A stretch of DNA of 64,000 nucleotides, taken from NCBI GenBank assembly GCA_965153455.1, contig OZ234493.1, forward strand, positions 3,410,001 through 3,474,000. The letters are read 5' to 3'. Numbering within the stretch: position 1 is the first letter of the stretch; each line of letters starts with the position of its first letter. Position numbers and translations under genes: made by a program. This document shows, in pieces, positions 11,777-23,165 of this stretch. This stretch comes from Sphagnum compactum. Lineage: Eukaryota; Bryophyta; Sphagnopsida; Sphagnales. The notes under the pieces were generated by a model. The model did not search any database. It was not told the origin of the DNA and was given only the letters and a program-made list of their open reading frames with translations.

Positions 11777-12240
11777 AGTGCTTGGCAAACTCATACATAA
11801 GCACAATTTAATTGGAAAGGGCTATTAGTCCTTGGTTTGGTGTTGAAGTATTCTCATAAAATTAGGGATTATTTCCAAATGATTAAGTGCTAGATGTAAA
11901 TGCTTGACAAACTATTACATAAGCACAATGTGCCTAAAAAAAGGATTTCTTGGTTTGGTATTGAAGTAACTTTCATAAAATTGAGGATTGTTTCCAAAGG
12001 TCTACTTAAAAGTGCTAGATGGAGGTGCTTGGTAGACCTTTACATAAACACAATGAGCTTGGAAAGGGTTATGAATCCTTGCTTTGGTGTTGAAATAACT
12101 TTCATTAAACTAAGGATTGTTTCAAAAGGACTCCCCAAAAGTGTTAGATGGAAGTGCTTAGTAGACGTTTACATAAGCACAATGTGCTTGGAAAGCATTG
12201 TGAATCCTTGCTTTGGTACTTGAGTAACCTTGACAAATCT
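11777..12240. repeat. Tandem repeat of about 122-129 bp, four units
   Basis: The anchor CATAAGCACAAT or its variant recurs at 11801, 11923, 12048 and 12177. Each unit also carries GGTTTGGTGTTGAAGTA-like and ATTAGGATTGTTTCC-like words. Two later units happen to share a frame (129 bp = 43 codons), giving a spurious repetitive ORF. Confidence 0.85.
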
Positions 12241-12589
12241 GGTGTTTCATTTTAATGCATTTAATGATGAAAATATGTGATTGGTAGAAGGAAATTTTTT
12301 GCTTGGAAACCTAGTTTAGAGTCCTTGTTATTTGTGCTTCAACAACCTTAAGTGATTGAATCCTAACGTAATTACATTTCTATACTTCTAATTGTTTATT
12401 GGATGCATTAATTTTTGATCTTTTGTGAATGAATATTATTCTAACATTGCTTTGAATGAAAACTTGTGATTTTGTCTTTAGAGTTTTCGATGCATTACAT
12501 AGGTGCTTTGTCAACCTTTAGTAGATCTTACACCTACTTTCTAAGTATTAAGGACAAATTTTAGTTTTGTACTTCCAATTTTGTTTTGA

Positions 12590-13480
12590 ATGCTTGACAT
12601 TCTTTGTGTTTTCTTCAAATTCTAATTTATGTAACATTCATACTTTGAAAGACCAGATGTTTTGAATTGTTTCTGGAAATTTTATTCAAACATATGGAAT
12701 TAAGACAAATGAAAGGTGAAAGCACATTAAGGTGTAACACTTTTAGGCACATGTGGAAGTTCATAATTGCATAAATTAACATTATGAAGGTAATGTGAAG
12801 GTAGGATACCTTGAATCACACAAGTCATTTTACAAGTTATCATTGAAAATTTATTATAAAAACATTTCAACCCTAGTTTACCTTATGGAGAACTTAAATT
12901 TGAACTATGAGCTTCTAAACTATTACTTTCATTAAATAAAGGATTTAATAATAAAAAATCATAATTCAAGGTACATAGAAAATTTTGATCATCAATTTTT
13001 TTTTCCAAAAAGTCCTTTTTGATATCATTGTTATCACATCATATTACCATTGAGTCCTTTACTCATTAAAAAACAATATATGAAAGTGCCTAGAGTCCAT
13101 ACTCATTAATTATGGATTGTTACAAGTTTTTGGGTACTCTTTTGAAAGTCCGTTATGTTATGGCTATTCAAAAACTATCCATGAAACTCATAAAATATGA
13201 TTATATTACATATAACATTTTAATGTCGAGTCTTTTTTCATTTTAATTGATTATATTTAATCACATGGCTAATTACAAACATCAAAATCTTGCAAAAACT
13301 GCCTTGTGACAACATTTTATGAACAATGTAGTGTGCTTTCACTCTAGTTATGTCACCCTAAGTTCTTTCTTATGCATGGCATTTCCAATGTTTTGTTCAA
13401 ATACTAATTTATCTAACCTTGGTACTTTGAAAGGACCAAATGCTTTGAATTGTTTCCATGGGCTGAAACAAATCTAGTGA
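12590..13480. repeat. Direct repeat flanking a TIR element
   Basis: The sequence from TTCAAATTCTAATTTATGTAAC to TTTGAATTGTTTC at 12608-12682 recurs after the inserted element at about 13397-13460. The TIR element 12716-13342 therefore sits between two copies of its own flank. Confidence 0.65.
12716..13342. mobile_element. Non-autonomous TIR element, family 1 (GTGAAAGCACAYTA ends)
   Basis: The left end is GTGAAAGCACATTAAGGTG and the right end is the inverse, GTAGTGTGCTTTCAC. The element is 627 bp and aligns through its length with 36241-36866. It encodes no transposase. End structure and size suggest a hAT- or Mutator-type derivative. The target duplication is not clear at this copy. Confidence 0.75.
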
Positions 13481-14050
13481 CTAATTCTAATGAAATATTG
13501 AGTGGTTCATGTAGGTGTTGGTAAAGAACCTTATAGAGGAGAATGTGCTTCCCAAAAGTTCTAAGAGGTTTTAAGTCTTTTTCTTTTTTTTTTGCGTTGC
13601 AACAACCATGAAAAATGGAGTGATTAGCTCCCAACAACTACATATGATTGTGTACATTCCAATTTGATTTTACTAGTGTATTATTTTCTATGTGTTTTTT
13701 AGACCTCATGATTGGTTGAAACTTTTTCCACCACCTCATTTTCGGCCGCGACAGTTACAGGCCTAGTTACCCTAATTCTTTACCTGTTCTCTCATGAAAA
13801 TCACTGGTGCTTTGAGGTTTTTGAAATAAGTATATCTGACAGTTATTTGATTCTGATCTGTTCTTGGAAAATAAAATCAAAACGGCTAGTTCCCTAATTC
13901 CAAAATATAAAAAAAACTGAAACGGAAAGTTACGGTAGTAGCAAAATTAAATACCCGCCCACGTCATTACACATTTAAAAAGAAAATTGGGGTAAGGACG
14001 AGGGAAAGTCATAAACTTCAATTTTCAGGAAAATGCTGTAGAAAGCAACA
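13480..14050. other. No recognisable gene
   Basis: Intergenic sequence with no domain-bearing frame. Confidence 0.5.
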
Positions 14051-14084
14051 GTAGTAGTTGCTACGTGGAAGTGGGATCCTGGGT

Positions 14085-14375
14085 GGGGTCGAGTGTCCAA
14101 ATCCAGACGGCGCGGCAGGTGGCTGTGTGAGGCGGTGCCGGATGGAATGTTCATATAGAGACTTATGTAAGTACAAGACGGGGATTCTGTCGGCAAGAAA
14201 GTGCAATCTTGTAACTTATTCCTCAAGACTCCCGAATGCCGCATGTTCATGCTCGTTTTTGTGGGGTGTGGGAGATTACCGTTGAGCTGAACACATTTAA
14301 GTACAAGGCGGGGATTCTGTCGGCAAGAAAGTCCAATCTTGTAACTTGTTCCTCAAGACTCCCGAATTGGGGAGC
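14085..14375. repeat. Upstream segment shared with 42590-42730, with an internal duplication
   Basis: GGATTCTGTCGGCAAGAAAG, followed by the CAATCTTGTAACTT stretch, occurs at about 14179 and again at about 14309. The first copy with its left flank (GGCGCGGCAGGTGGCTG ... CGGTGCCGGATGGAATGTTC) is present in inverse orientation at 42590-42730, upstream of cassette D. The duplicated unit of C and D therefore extended beyond the cassette itself. Confidence 0.75.
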
Positions 14376-15328
14376 GGGGGAGGGGGGCTGACCTTGACCT
14401 GATCCTGGGTACCTGGGCTCCAGTGTCCAAATCCAGTCGGAGCGGCGACGGGCTAGGAAACGCGGTACGATGTCTGGGCCCACTTTAAAAAGGATATCTT
14501 CGGTCTGTTTTCGTGGTGGTTTTTAGATATACAGTTGGTGTCGTTATATACCGAAACACTGTCAGTCAAAGGACTGGAATGCGTGGTCCCCAAATCTAAA
14601 GTGTGCCTAAATTTTTTTGTAGGACCTTTGAATTTTTACGGGCACATTCTATTCTTGAATATCACTCCTCTATGAACGAGGAAAAGTCTTACTGTAGCTA
14701 CTCAAGAATTTGAGGGAAATTATGCCAACTTATAGATTTAAGATCTTTCCAACTCTTAACTAGTAGGTGTAAGAACCCTCCTGTCTTACACCTTCTGATC
14801 TACCTCTGTTTAAGAGGTAGGTAAGGCCTGCAGATGGAGGGATTAGAATAATAAGGTGCCCGCCACTGACATCACCAAAATATGGCATCAACCTTAGGTG
14901 ATGGGTGCCTTACCATGTAATGATGTGTGAACCTTTGTTGTCCATATCAAATGGCCAAGATCCTACTCAAATTATGTTTATGATAATGTCATCATTTATG
15001 ATGGGGAAAGCCCACGAAAGGGGGGGGTAATCCCAAAATTTGGGGCCAAACTGTGCAACTGCGGAAGTCCTCATCTTAGGCCCTATATTTTGGGACTTCT
15101 CCCACTGTAGGCTTTTATCCTACTCGTGCGCAACTGATAGGAATAACTGTCAACATTAGTCAGATGGATTATAACTTAACTCTTTTCATTGGCGACATGG
15201 ATGAACTCATTAGATGTGATGGTGGACACGGAAGCCCCGACAGGATCTGTTTCGACAAATCTGTTCGGAAAGTCCATGATCCACCTAAATTTGTTGACGA
15301 TTTCGTATGAGCTTCCGGTAAATTTGGT

Positions 15329-15344
15329 CTGGGGACGTCGACAG
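15329..15344 (+). promoter_or_regulatory. Conserved GACGTC element, copy C
   Basis: CTGGGGACGTCGACAG is identical to copy E and to the orphan site at 51210-51225. Confidence 0.5.
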
Positions 15345-15442
15345 AACAAGTTGCAAAAGTGAATTAGCGTTTACTCCATGTGGAGGTAAATGCTTGCAGC
15401 GATCCCCCACCCGCCAAAACAAACAATCCGACAACGGTAAAT

Positions 15443-15476
15443 GCGTGTTTCTTGCGATGCAAGAATAGCAACACGC
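15443..15476 (+). promoter_or_regulatory. Dyad-symmetry promoter element, copy C
   Basis: Perfect arms GCGTGTT (15443-15449) and AACACGC (15470-15476) enclose an inner CTTG...CAAG. The right arm ends 75 bp before the TATA box. Confidence 0.65.
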
Positions 15477-15551
15477 CGAGTAATTCATTCTAGCAGAACG
15501 AACGCTTGGAGATTTTTCTTTGGTTTGGCATGACTGGGAGCTTAGAGAGAA

Positions 15552-15559
15552 TATATAAG
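15552..15559 (+). promoter_or_regulatory. TATA box, copy C
   Basis: TATATAAG is at the same relative position as in B, E and F. Confidence 0.65.
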
Positions 15560-16080
15560 AAACCGTTAGCTCCGCTAATTCTTCACTCAACAGTCCCTTC
15601 TCCATCAAAGGGCGCAGCATCGAGTGGGATATTCATCAGCTCAATCACAAAGTTGGATTTTTCCATATTCTTTTCGAATCAGCTCAATTAAGACATCATT
15701 CAACTGGATTGTCGTGAACCGAAGTCGTGCAATTACATCCTTTTCCGATTTCAACGATCAATTAGGAGTTTTCTCAGTGAAAACTTCGTTTCCAGCTTCT
15801 TCCAGCTCCTAGATCATATGTAAGTACTACAATTTGTCCCTGCAGAATTTCTATTTTTCCAAATTTTCATTTCCCCTTGGACTCAAGCTAGACCAATACA
15901 AGACTTCCAGCATATTCCCTCCCCATTCTAGATCTTGGTTTTCTTGGCTTTTTGGTGTGTGGATTCGATCCAGAGCTGCAGCTTTCATTTGGAGCTACCA
16001 GACTTCTCAGAGAGTGTCAAAGCCAGATTTCCTAAGGCTTGCAGAATTTGGTTTGTTGGATGACCGCAGACAACAACACA

Positions 16081-16444
16081 ATGACCTGGCCCGCGCTATC
16101 TAAGGTGGTGGATCCATACAAACCGCAAGAGTGTATCTGGAGGACAGGGGCAGGAATTACACACGAGCTTGTGCGGCAGGATGGCCCTCGAGAATCGCCA
16201 GTATGTCTATCTGGCTGACAACGAAGGAGACGGTGGATCGTCAAACTACAAACCTCCAAAGAGAACCCAGTTCCTCAAATCTTTTGGAGATGGCAAAGGA
16301 TCGCCATGGAATCCCCCACCTCCCCCTAGGGGCGCTATGTGTACAGGCAGCGCAACGAATATTTTGGGGTGGAGAGTTGATGGTGGTGGCTACGGAGATG
16401 GAGGTGGGAGTAAAATTAAACCTGGGAAGTGTGATATCTGGTGA
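16081..16444 (+). pseudogene. Gly/Asp/Pro-rich small protein, frameshifted copy C
   Basis: The ORF opens MTWPALSKVVDP, but two bases are missing near 16115-16122 relative to copy B. The frame therefore leaves the family sequence after about 11 residues and soon stops. The original frame resumes downstream (QYVYLADNEGDGGSSNYKPP ... FGDGKGSPWN ... KPGKCDIW, ending at 16444). The leader also contains one ATG (15816), unlike the intact copies. The TATA box, dyad and AATAAA (16901-16906) remain. The most likely reading is a recent pseudogene. Confidence 0.7.
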
Positions 16445-16900
16445 CAATCATCAGTGGCAGCACCTCTGAATACATGAATTGCAGTACATGCTTAAGCTAG
16501 ATGGTTTTCTTGTTGCTGGAAAGAAAGCTCAGGACATTGAACCCAGTAAAACCTTTCTGGGTCTTTGTGCTTGAAGAATAGATAGCTTTAGGACATATTG
16601 AACACAAATTCTTTGTGGATTTTCCAAACCCATCATTCTTTTTAGCCATAGGAAGCAACCAAGCATGAAATAGTCATCAATTTATTTCAATTTGTACATA
16701 CATAGGCCATTTATTGTGCTCAATTTTTTCACCTGTGGTTAGCTACCCCAATCCCTTGTGTATCCCAGCAGACCATTGGGCCAGTTACAGAATAAGGGGG
16801 GAAGAAGGAAAAGAGAAACAAAGTAGTTAACAGCACCTGGAATTCCTATTCAGTTCACACATTTTGTGGAACTTAGCTTGTACATAGGAAGAATCTCTTG

Positions 16901-16906
16901 AATAAA
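16901..16906 (+). terminator. Poly(A) signal, copy C
   Basis: AATAAAG lies in the conserved 3' context. Confidence 0.5.
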
Positions 16907-17679
16907 GACCACGTGCGGTGCATGTACATATAACCAATATTGAGCTCCTTTACATGCCAGGCCTTTCTAAAGATTTGAGGTTGCATACATGAGGCCAATG
17001 CACCATGATCCACCTTTGGTTGTCTGCATTTCCAAGTGAGGAAGCCAGAAGCAATGAGTCTTGATATGAAGAAATAGCCATCCAGGTAGTCCAAGGTATG
17101 CATCAACTACTCGCATCCATGGCCAATACTGGAATCGTTGTTGGGGCGCAGGTCAAATTTTAGTAGTAATAAAAGTCCTCCTATCTGTTGGAACAACTTT
17201 GGCAATTTTATGATTGTGGAATACTAGGCTATAAGTCAGGAATTCTTGACATTCAAGTCTGAAGAGTACTCAGATGCCCCCATGTGGAAACCATGATATA
17301 CTGTCCATTCTGCTCAATTTCAATCAGAATGACATTTTAACTTCTACTAGAATGATGTGAGAAGTAAGCCAAACTGGGGATGAAATGAGAAGTCAAGATC
17401 TCAAAACGCTACAGCAGGAATTTTTTTAAAAAAATCTCAGCTAAATCAGTTGTCCGGGGATGAAACTAGTTTTCTCAGCTAAATTGGTCCTCAGGGGACC
17501 AAAGTAGATCCAGTTTGCCTCGAAACAAAAATTCCTAAATAAAACAATGGTGCCAATATCACTTAGAGAGTGTGATCAGGCTATTACCAGTCTGTCAAGT
17601 GTTGCCTGCGTTTAGGGTTTAGGATACATCCTCAATCCTAAACCAAGTAGAACATCTGGTTTCCTTCTGGACTTCGCTT

Positions 17680-19235
17680 TTTTTTTCAATCATTTGTTTA
17701 GTGTTTGGGTTGAGTTCAATGAAACTCACATGGGCTTGGATTAACTTTTGTACAGGAACTCTGAGGATGAAATCTGCACATACTACTTAACTAAACCCTA
17801 AAGCCTGGCAAATGGCGGGGATTTCCAAGCTTTCTTCAGTGACTCATTAGAAACTGGCCTCCAAATGCGGTTAACGAATTGGTTACTTTTCTCCTGGGTT
17901 ACTTTTTGCCGATGATCTTCCTTGGAACATTGTTAAGCAATGACTGGTTAGTATTGCAGGTAAGGAAAAGAAAGAAAACACTTGTATATACAAAAGGCAG
18001 GGATGGGAACCCATCCGCAAGAAGTACCAAGGCAAATAAAAGCCCAAGAACACATGTCATGAAAGACCATAACAATGAGGACACCACTAATACACTAATA
18101 AAATAGAAGACCGTAAACTAAAAACAAGTAATTTGTCACAAATCAGGTAATCATGGAGGCGCACTGACAGAGATGAGGAACGCCTCCCAAACGCAGTAGC
18201 ATGTTGCAAAATCACAATGGCCTGTGCACCTTAAGGTAAAGGATATTGAATTAGTATGATGATCACAGTACATCTCTTGAGATGTTTCCTAGGAGGGTTT
18301 TTTATTTGAATTTCGTGATGTATTCAAATTGGTGATCATCCACCAGAAGATTTAGCCAAATTTGGCTATAGATTAGGTAAGAAAATAATTGAAAAATTTA
18401 AGAATCCTTTACATATTTGGCTACATGCTAGAATCCAATATAGAAATCTAGCGGTTTTCAAAAAGTAATTGTTGAAATCTGGCTACTAGAAACAAAAGAA
18501 TACATATTTTCAGCCATTTTGGAAAACAATTAACCAACTACCTACATTTAGCTAGGAAAAAAATGTTGTTGACACGGGGTTGGGGGTGGGATTTTTTTTG
18601 TTCTCAATGTGTTCCCATGAATTTTCACTTTATTCTCATCAAATTCTCAACATGTTCCCAATAGCTCTTTACTTTGTCCCAATTCTTTGCCTTAAGTTCT
18701 ACTTTTGTAACCTATATAACCAACCTGAAGGAGGAGGTTACAACATATCTATTTTGGGATTATCCAGAGATTTTTTTATTTTTTTTATGGGCCAATCTGA
18801 GATGCCTATCAAAAAAGACAAAAAAATTGAACTTTGGGAGTCCTTGTAATTGATTATTAACCTAGTACTTAAGTTGGTTAGGCACCAATTAATTATTTTT
18901 TGGAATTGCCAAAAATTCTGAAGCTTGCCATGCAAAAAACCTACATGAAACTCTCAAGCACAATAGTTTCATTATTTAGTACAATATCTAATTTTCATTT
19001 TCATTTTTAATGTTGAACAATAAATAAATAAATATTAGGCACCTCAATGCCAAACCATCCTAAATATTATGGTATGAGTCACAATATACTGTCATTGGGT
19101 GATTCTCACTTTTTTTGAACTACCAAATGTGGTTTTCGTAAGGGTTTGAAAAACCTACTTGGTTTTTTTTTTAAAATTATATATGAGGACCCGGACAAAG
19201 TATCAAAGTTTTCATTCTATATCATTTCACCAGTT
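17680..19235. other. No recognisable gene
   Basis: AT-rich sequence with short frames only. A G-rich run (GGGGTTGGGGGTGGG) lies near 18577. Confidence 0.5.
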
Positions 19236-21016
19236 TTGTATGAATTTTCAATCACCAACCTTATGACGATCAAAAAATTTCAATCACCAATGTTTCGGCA
19301 ACTAAAAACATTTCGACCACCCATCTTTGTGGTGATCAAAACATTTCAATCGCCACAAAAAGGAGGCGTGTCATATGTTTTAAAAAAGCCCTTGATAAGA
19401 ACATATGACACAACCCCCTTTCTTGGTGACCGAAAAAATTTGATCACCATTTGACAATGGCAGTCTATCAGATGGTGACTGAATTCTTTTGGTCGCCATT
19501 TAACACACCTACACCATCAACTAGTGACTGAAATTTTTCGATCGCCATCAAATGGTGTGGGTGTGTTGGATGATGACCGAAAAAATTCGATCACCATTCA
19601 ACAATAGGGGTATGTTAGATGGCCATCGAATTTTTTAGTCCCCAAGTAAAAGGGCATGTCACATGTTTTTGAAAAGTCATTGATGAAGGCTTTTGAAAAA
19701 GATGCCACAAGCCAACCTTTTGTGGCAACTAAAAAATTTCGATTGTCACAATTACCATAGGGGGGTACCGAATTTTTTTTAATCACCATTCAAAACATCC
19801 CCACTATTGGATGGCGACTAAAATTTTTCAATCACCCAAGAGGGCATGGTAGGGATGATTTTTTTTTCAAAAATGATATTACATGGCCCCCCCTCCTTTC
19901 CACAATCAAAAAATTTTACTCGCCATCCAACATACCCCAATCATTAGATGCCAATTGATAAAGGTGGGGGCCTATGCTATGATTTTGGAAAAAATAATAA
20001 TTTCATGCTTCATTTTCCTTTCTAGGGAATCAAAGAATTTAGGTTGCCATTCGATGGTGTGGGTGTGTTAGATGGCGACTGAAACTTTTTGATTGCCACA
20101 AAGGGGTCCTAACCAAAAACATTTCAGTCATCCATCCTTATGGCGACTATAAATTTTTAGTCGCCAGAGGAGGTGACCAAAATGGGACAAGGTGTGGCAA
20201 TTGAAAATTTTTCGGGACCATCTTATTATCATTATTTTTCGGATGATGACTAAATTTTTTTCAGTTGCCACAAAAGGGGGTTGTAATATGTTTTGGGAAA
20301 ACTTTCGTCAAAAGGTTTTCAAAACATGTGGCATGCCCCCTTTTCTAGCGACTCAACCTGAAAAATTGTGGCGATTGAATGGTGACCATATTTTTTTAAG
20401 TCGCCCATCCTTGCGGGTGATTGAAACAAGCAAAAAGGGGTTTGTCATATTCCCCATTTTTAGTCTCCATCTGATGGCAACAATCGAATCTAATGGCAGC
20501 AATTGAACCCATTTTATTTGCCATCCAATAGCGGCAGTCGAATCTATTGGCAATCGAATCCATTTTGGTCGCCATCCGACGAGGCCAAGTGAAGTCAACT
20601 AGGGCTAGTGAATTCATGTGGCATTTCATGAAAACTCTTCATTTAGTTTTGTTTTTCCTTCCCATCATTTGTTTTTTTTTCTTTCCTTTGTTCTTTAGTC
20701 TTTTGTCCCCAATCCCCCCCCCCCTTTTTTTTTCTTTTTTTTTGGTATGTTCCTACCTTCTATTTTGTTTTCTTTCATCCCCCCTTTTCATTTTTAAATT
20801 ATTCTTCAGTTATTAGTCCCCCCCCTTTTGTTTTTTTCTTTTTTTTCTTTCGATTTCACCTTGTGTTTTTTTTCCTTTCTTGTTTTGTTCCCACCCCTTC
20901 ATTTTCCCTTTTTCTTCATCTTGCTCTTTCTTTTCTCCTCTGCTTAGTCTTGCCAATATTTTTCCCTTGTTCGTATTGCATTTTTTCCCTCTCTTTTTCA
21001 TTTTTTTCCTTGTCCC
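19235..21016. repeat. Inverted copy of the palindromic-word array and polypurine tract
   Basis: The reverse complement of about 2040-3900 aligns here. Landmarks are the CATATG-containing block at 19360-19410, the AATCGAATCTAATGGCAGC block at 20480, the GCCACATGAATTCACTAG inverse at 20600-20625, and a polypyrimidine tract from 20640. The copy is interrupted at 21022 by a solo LTR. Confidence 0.75.
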
Positions 21017-21021
21017 TTTGT

Positions 21022-21949
21022 TGTCGCAACCCTAGCGTTGAGCTCACAACCAAGGAAAGGGTTGTGGAGGTGCGGGCCAAGAGTGAAGCCCAGGAATCAC
21101 ATTTCATGCTCCCGAGAATGTACGAAAATGTGAGAAAATGAACCCACACACTTCCAAGTGGGCTCCCACTTTGGGGAGTTGGAGTCCTAATGGACTCTTG
21201 AACTTTCAAAGGGCATTTGCAGGAGCCAAAACTCATTGGATTGAAAACTTCTTTATACCATTAGAAAGCTCTTGAGACGTAGATGTCTAAAATGGGCTTG
21301 CATGACTCACTTGAGTGCTTAAAACATAAGTTATGGCCAAAAGAAGGGCCGAGAGTCAAATTGCCAATTTGACTCCCGACCATTAAAAATCGGGAATCGC
21401 CCTAATTTATTTGCATGCAGCTGTTGTGCCACATATCATTGGAAAGCTGTCAACAAGGGCTACAATTTGATTTAGATCTCACCTCAACCGAAGGCTTGCA
21501 CAAGGAGCTATGGGGCTTCAAATTTGCGGGAATCTGAATTTCAGTAATTTCGGTAATTTCGAGAATTTCAAGATGCCCAATTTGGGAGTCCCGGGACAAA
21601 AGGACATTTGGGTGCAGGCCCCCTGGCCAGACACAAAGAATACTATAAGGGGGAAGGTGGTGCCTTCCCCCAAATCCGGGCCGTGGTGAGTTTTGTGAAT
21701 TCATGTTTGCCCGTGGCTCATCCGTGCACCAAAAATGTTCCAACTACGCACTAACCAACTTGTTGTTTGGTTTGTGCAGGTTCATGTGAATAATTGACCC
21801 GCTTGTCACTCATCCTAGTCCCCATCCTGGAACTCCAGCAAGCCCCTTTACCCTCGAAGTGCTACGAGTTAGGACCAACTCGTTATCCTTCCATTGTTTT
21901 CACCTTTGGACTTGTAGTTGAGTCTATCAAGGAGTTTGAGAGTGCATCA
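21022..21949. mobile_element. Solo LTR, 928 bp, with 5-bp target duplication
   Basis: The sequence starts TGTCGCAACCC and ends GTGCATCA (TG...CA). It is bounded by TTTGT at 21017-21021 and TTTGT at 21950-21954. The paralogous inverted array near 2040 has no such insert, which gives an empty site. Inside there is a TATA-like ACTATAAGGGGGAAGG near 21650. No gag, pol, primer-binding site or second LTR is seen. Starts like this are common in Ty3/Gypsy LTRs, so the superfamily is inferred. Confidence 0.85.
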
Positions 21950-21954
21950 TTTGT

Positions 21955-22215
21955 TCTTATTATCATTTCATGTCTTTCCCCCATGCTTTTTTGGGCGATC
22001 AAAAAAAATTCAGTCACCACCGCACACTTGGGGTGTATTGCCACAAGGTTTGGCAATTGAAAAAATTCAGTCCCCATACCTTGTGGCAACTGAAAATTAT
22101 TTCGATTATCGTACCCTATGCTGACCGAATTTTTTTGAAGTTACCACAATGTATGGTGATTGAATTTTTTCAATCACCACAAGGTTTATGGTGACTGAAA
22201 TGGGTTTAGTTTTAG
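21955..22215. repeat. Rearranged end of the palindromic array
   Basis: 21955-22025 is the reverse complement of about 1975-2045. From about 22025 onward it aligns directly with 3835-4030. An inversion breakpoint therefore lies near 22020-22030. Confidence 0.65.
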
Positions 22216-22254
22216 TTGCCCATATGTTTGTTTCAAGCAATTTGAAAGTGCTTA

Positions 22255-22393
22255 CACTAGTAGAAAAACCCCATTTTTCGACTTGTCTTAGGTGACTAAA
22301 AATGTTTTTTGCGACTATTTTTTATCAAAAATAGTCGCAAACAAGACTTTTAATTGCCTAAAACAAGTCGAAAATGGGGTTTTTCTTACAGTG
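22255..22393. mobile_element. 139-bp CACTA-type MITE
   Basis: It begins CACTAGTAGAAAAACCCC and ends GGGGTTTTTCTTACAGTG. Nearly the whole length folds back on itself (core GCGACTATTTTT / AAAAATAGTCGC). It is flanked by TTA (22252-22254) and TTA (22394-22396), the 3-bp duplication expected for CACTA elements. The paralogous site at 4029-4031 carries a single TTA without the insert. Confidence 0.9.
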
Positions 22394-22842
22394 TTATGAC
22401 CTAAGTTGACATTAAGTTGACCTAGGTTGACCCTATACTAATGTGATGTAGGGGTGCGTCTACATCCAGATGTGTCCATCACATTGTAATAGACACATGA
22501 ATGTGGTGACAACCCTATTCATAATTTTAAAAATATGGAATTCGAAATTTTAAAAAATTAATTCAAGTATTTTAAAAATTTTAAAATTGTCAAAAGTCTT
22601 TTATCACATGCAAATGGGGCGTAATGTGCATGACATACAAAACAAAGTTGTAGTTTATGATTTTTAAAAAAAATCCAAAATAGTTAGCATTTTTTGGTAT
22701 GATTCAAAAATATGATAAATTTTCAAGTTGAAATGCAAAATCTGCACACTTTGGAAGATTCATATTTATTCAACAATGATTAACACAAAACATGTGATCT
22801 ATTGGGCCAACTATAAGTATTTTAAATAACAAGTTGCAAAAG
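22394..22842. repeat. Duplicated non-coding segment, paralogous to 4030-4490
   Basis: It aligns directly from ATGACCTAAGTTGAC to CAAGTTGCAAAAG. After 22842 the similarity to the A side is lost and resumes at the LINE remnant near 27150. Confidence 0.75.
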
Positions 22843-23165
22843 ATTTCATCCAAAAACGCTTTCATATGAAACAATGAAAAATGACTAAAAAGGATTCAGA
22901 ATCCCTTTGGAAAGTAAACCCATTTGTACCTACACCCAAAGGGAGGTATATAACATACACCTTTTTACGAAAGACATCATGGAAATCCATAAAGTTTTGA
23001 CATTCCAAAATAGTTTGTTGCCTTTAATGTAGATTGGGTTAGCAAGTTTTTTGAATTCCAGTAACCCTTTCAAGTTATGAACAAATAATGCATACAAATT
23101 TTGCAACAAATATTCAGGTCAATGCATTAGATCTACAAACATAGCCAAATTAGTTTTGTGCAAAA

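Larger units (their letters stand above)
14463..17680 (+). repeat. Cassette block C
   Basis: From GATGTCTGGGCCCACTTTAAA to the TAAACCAAGTAGAACATCTGG region, the block aligns with A, B, D and E. It has a large deletion between the GACGTC element (15344) and TCCATGTGGAGG (about 15376), which removes roughly 250 bp of upstream region kept in B, D and E. The gene copy is frameshifted. Confidence 0.85.

Noticed and set aside
11900-12223. 107-codon frame with two 43-residue repeats (CLVDLYINTMSLERV) recalling pentatricopeptide repeats
   Set aside because: The unit is not 35 residues, other units of the same tandem repeat are out of frame, and no PPR consensus helix pair is visible.
17610-17640. 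TTTAGGGTTTAGG, telomere-like
   Set aside because: Fewer than two full units, and it lies within the ordinary 3' part of the cassette.
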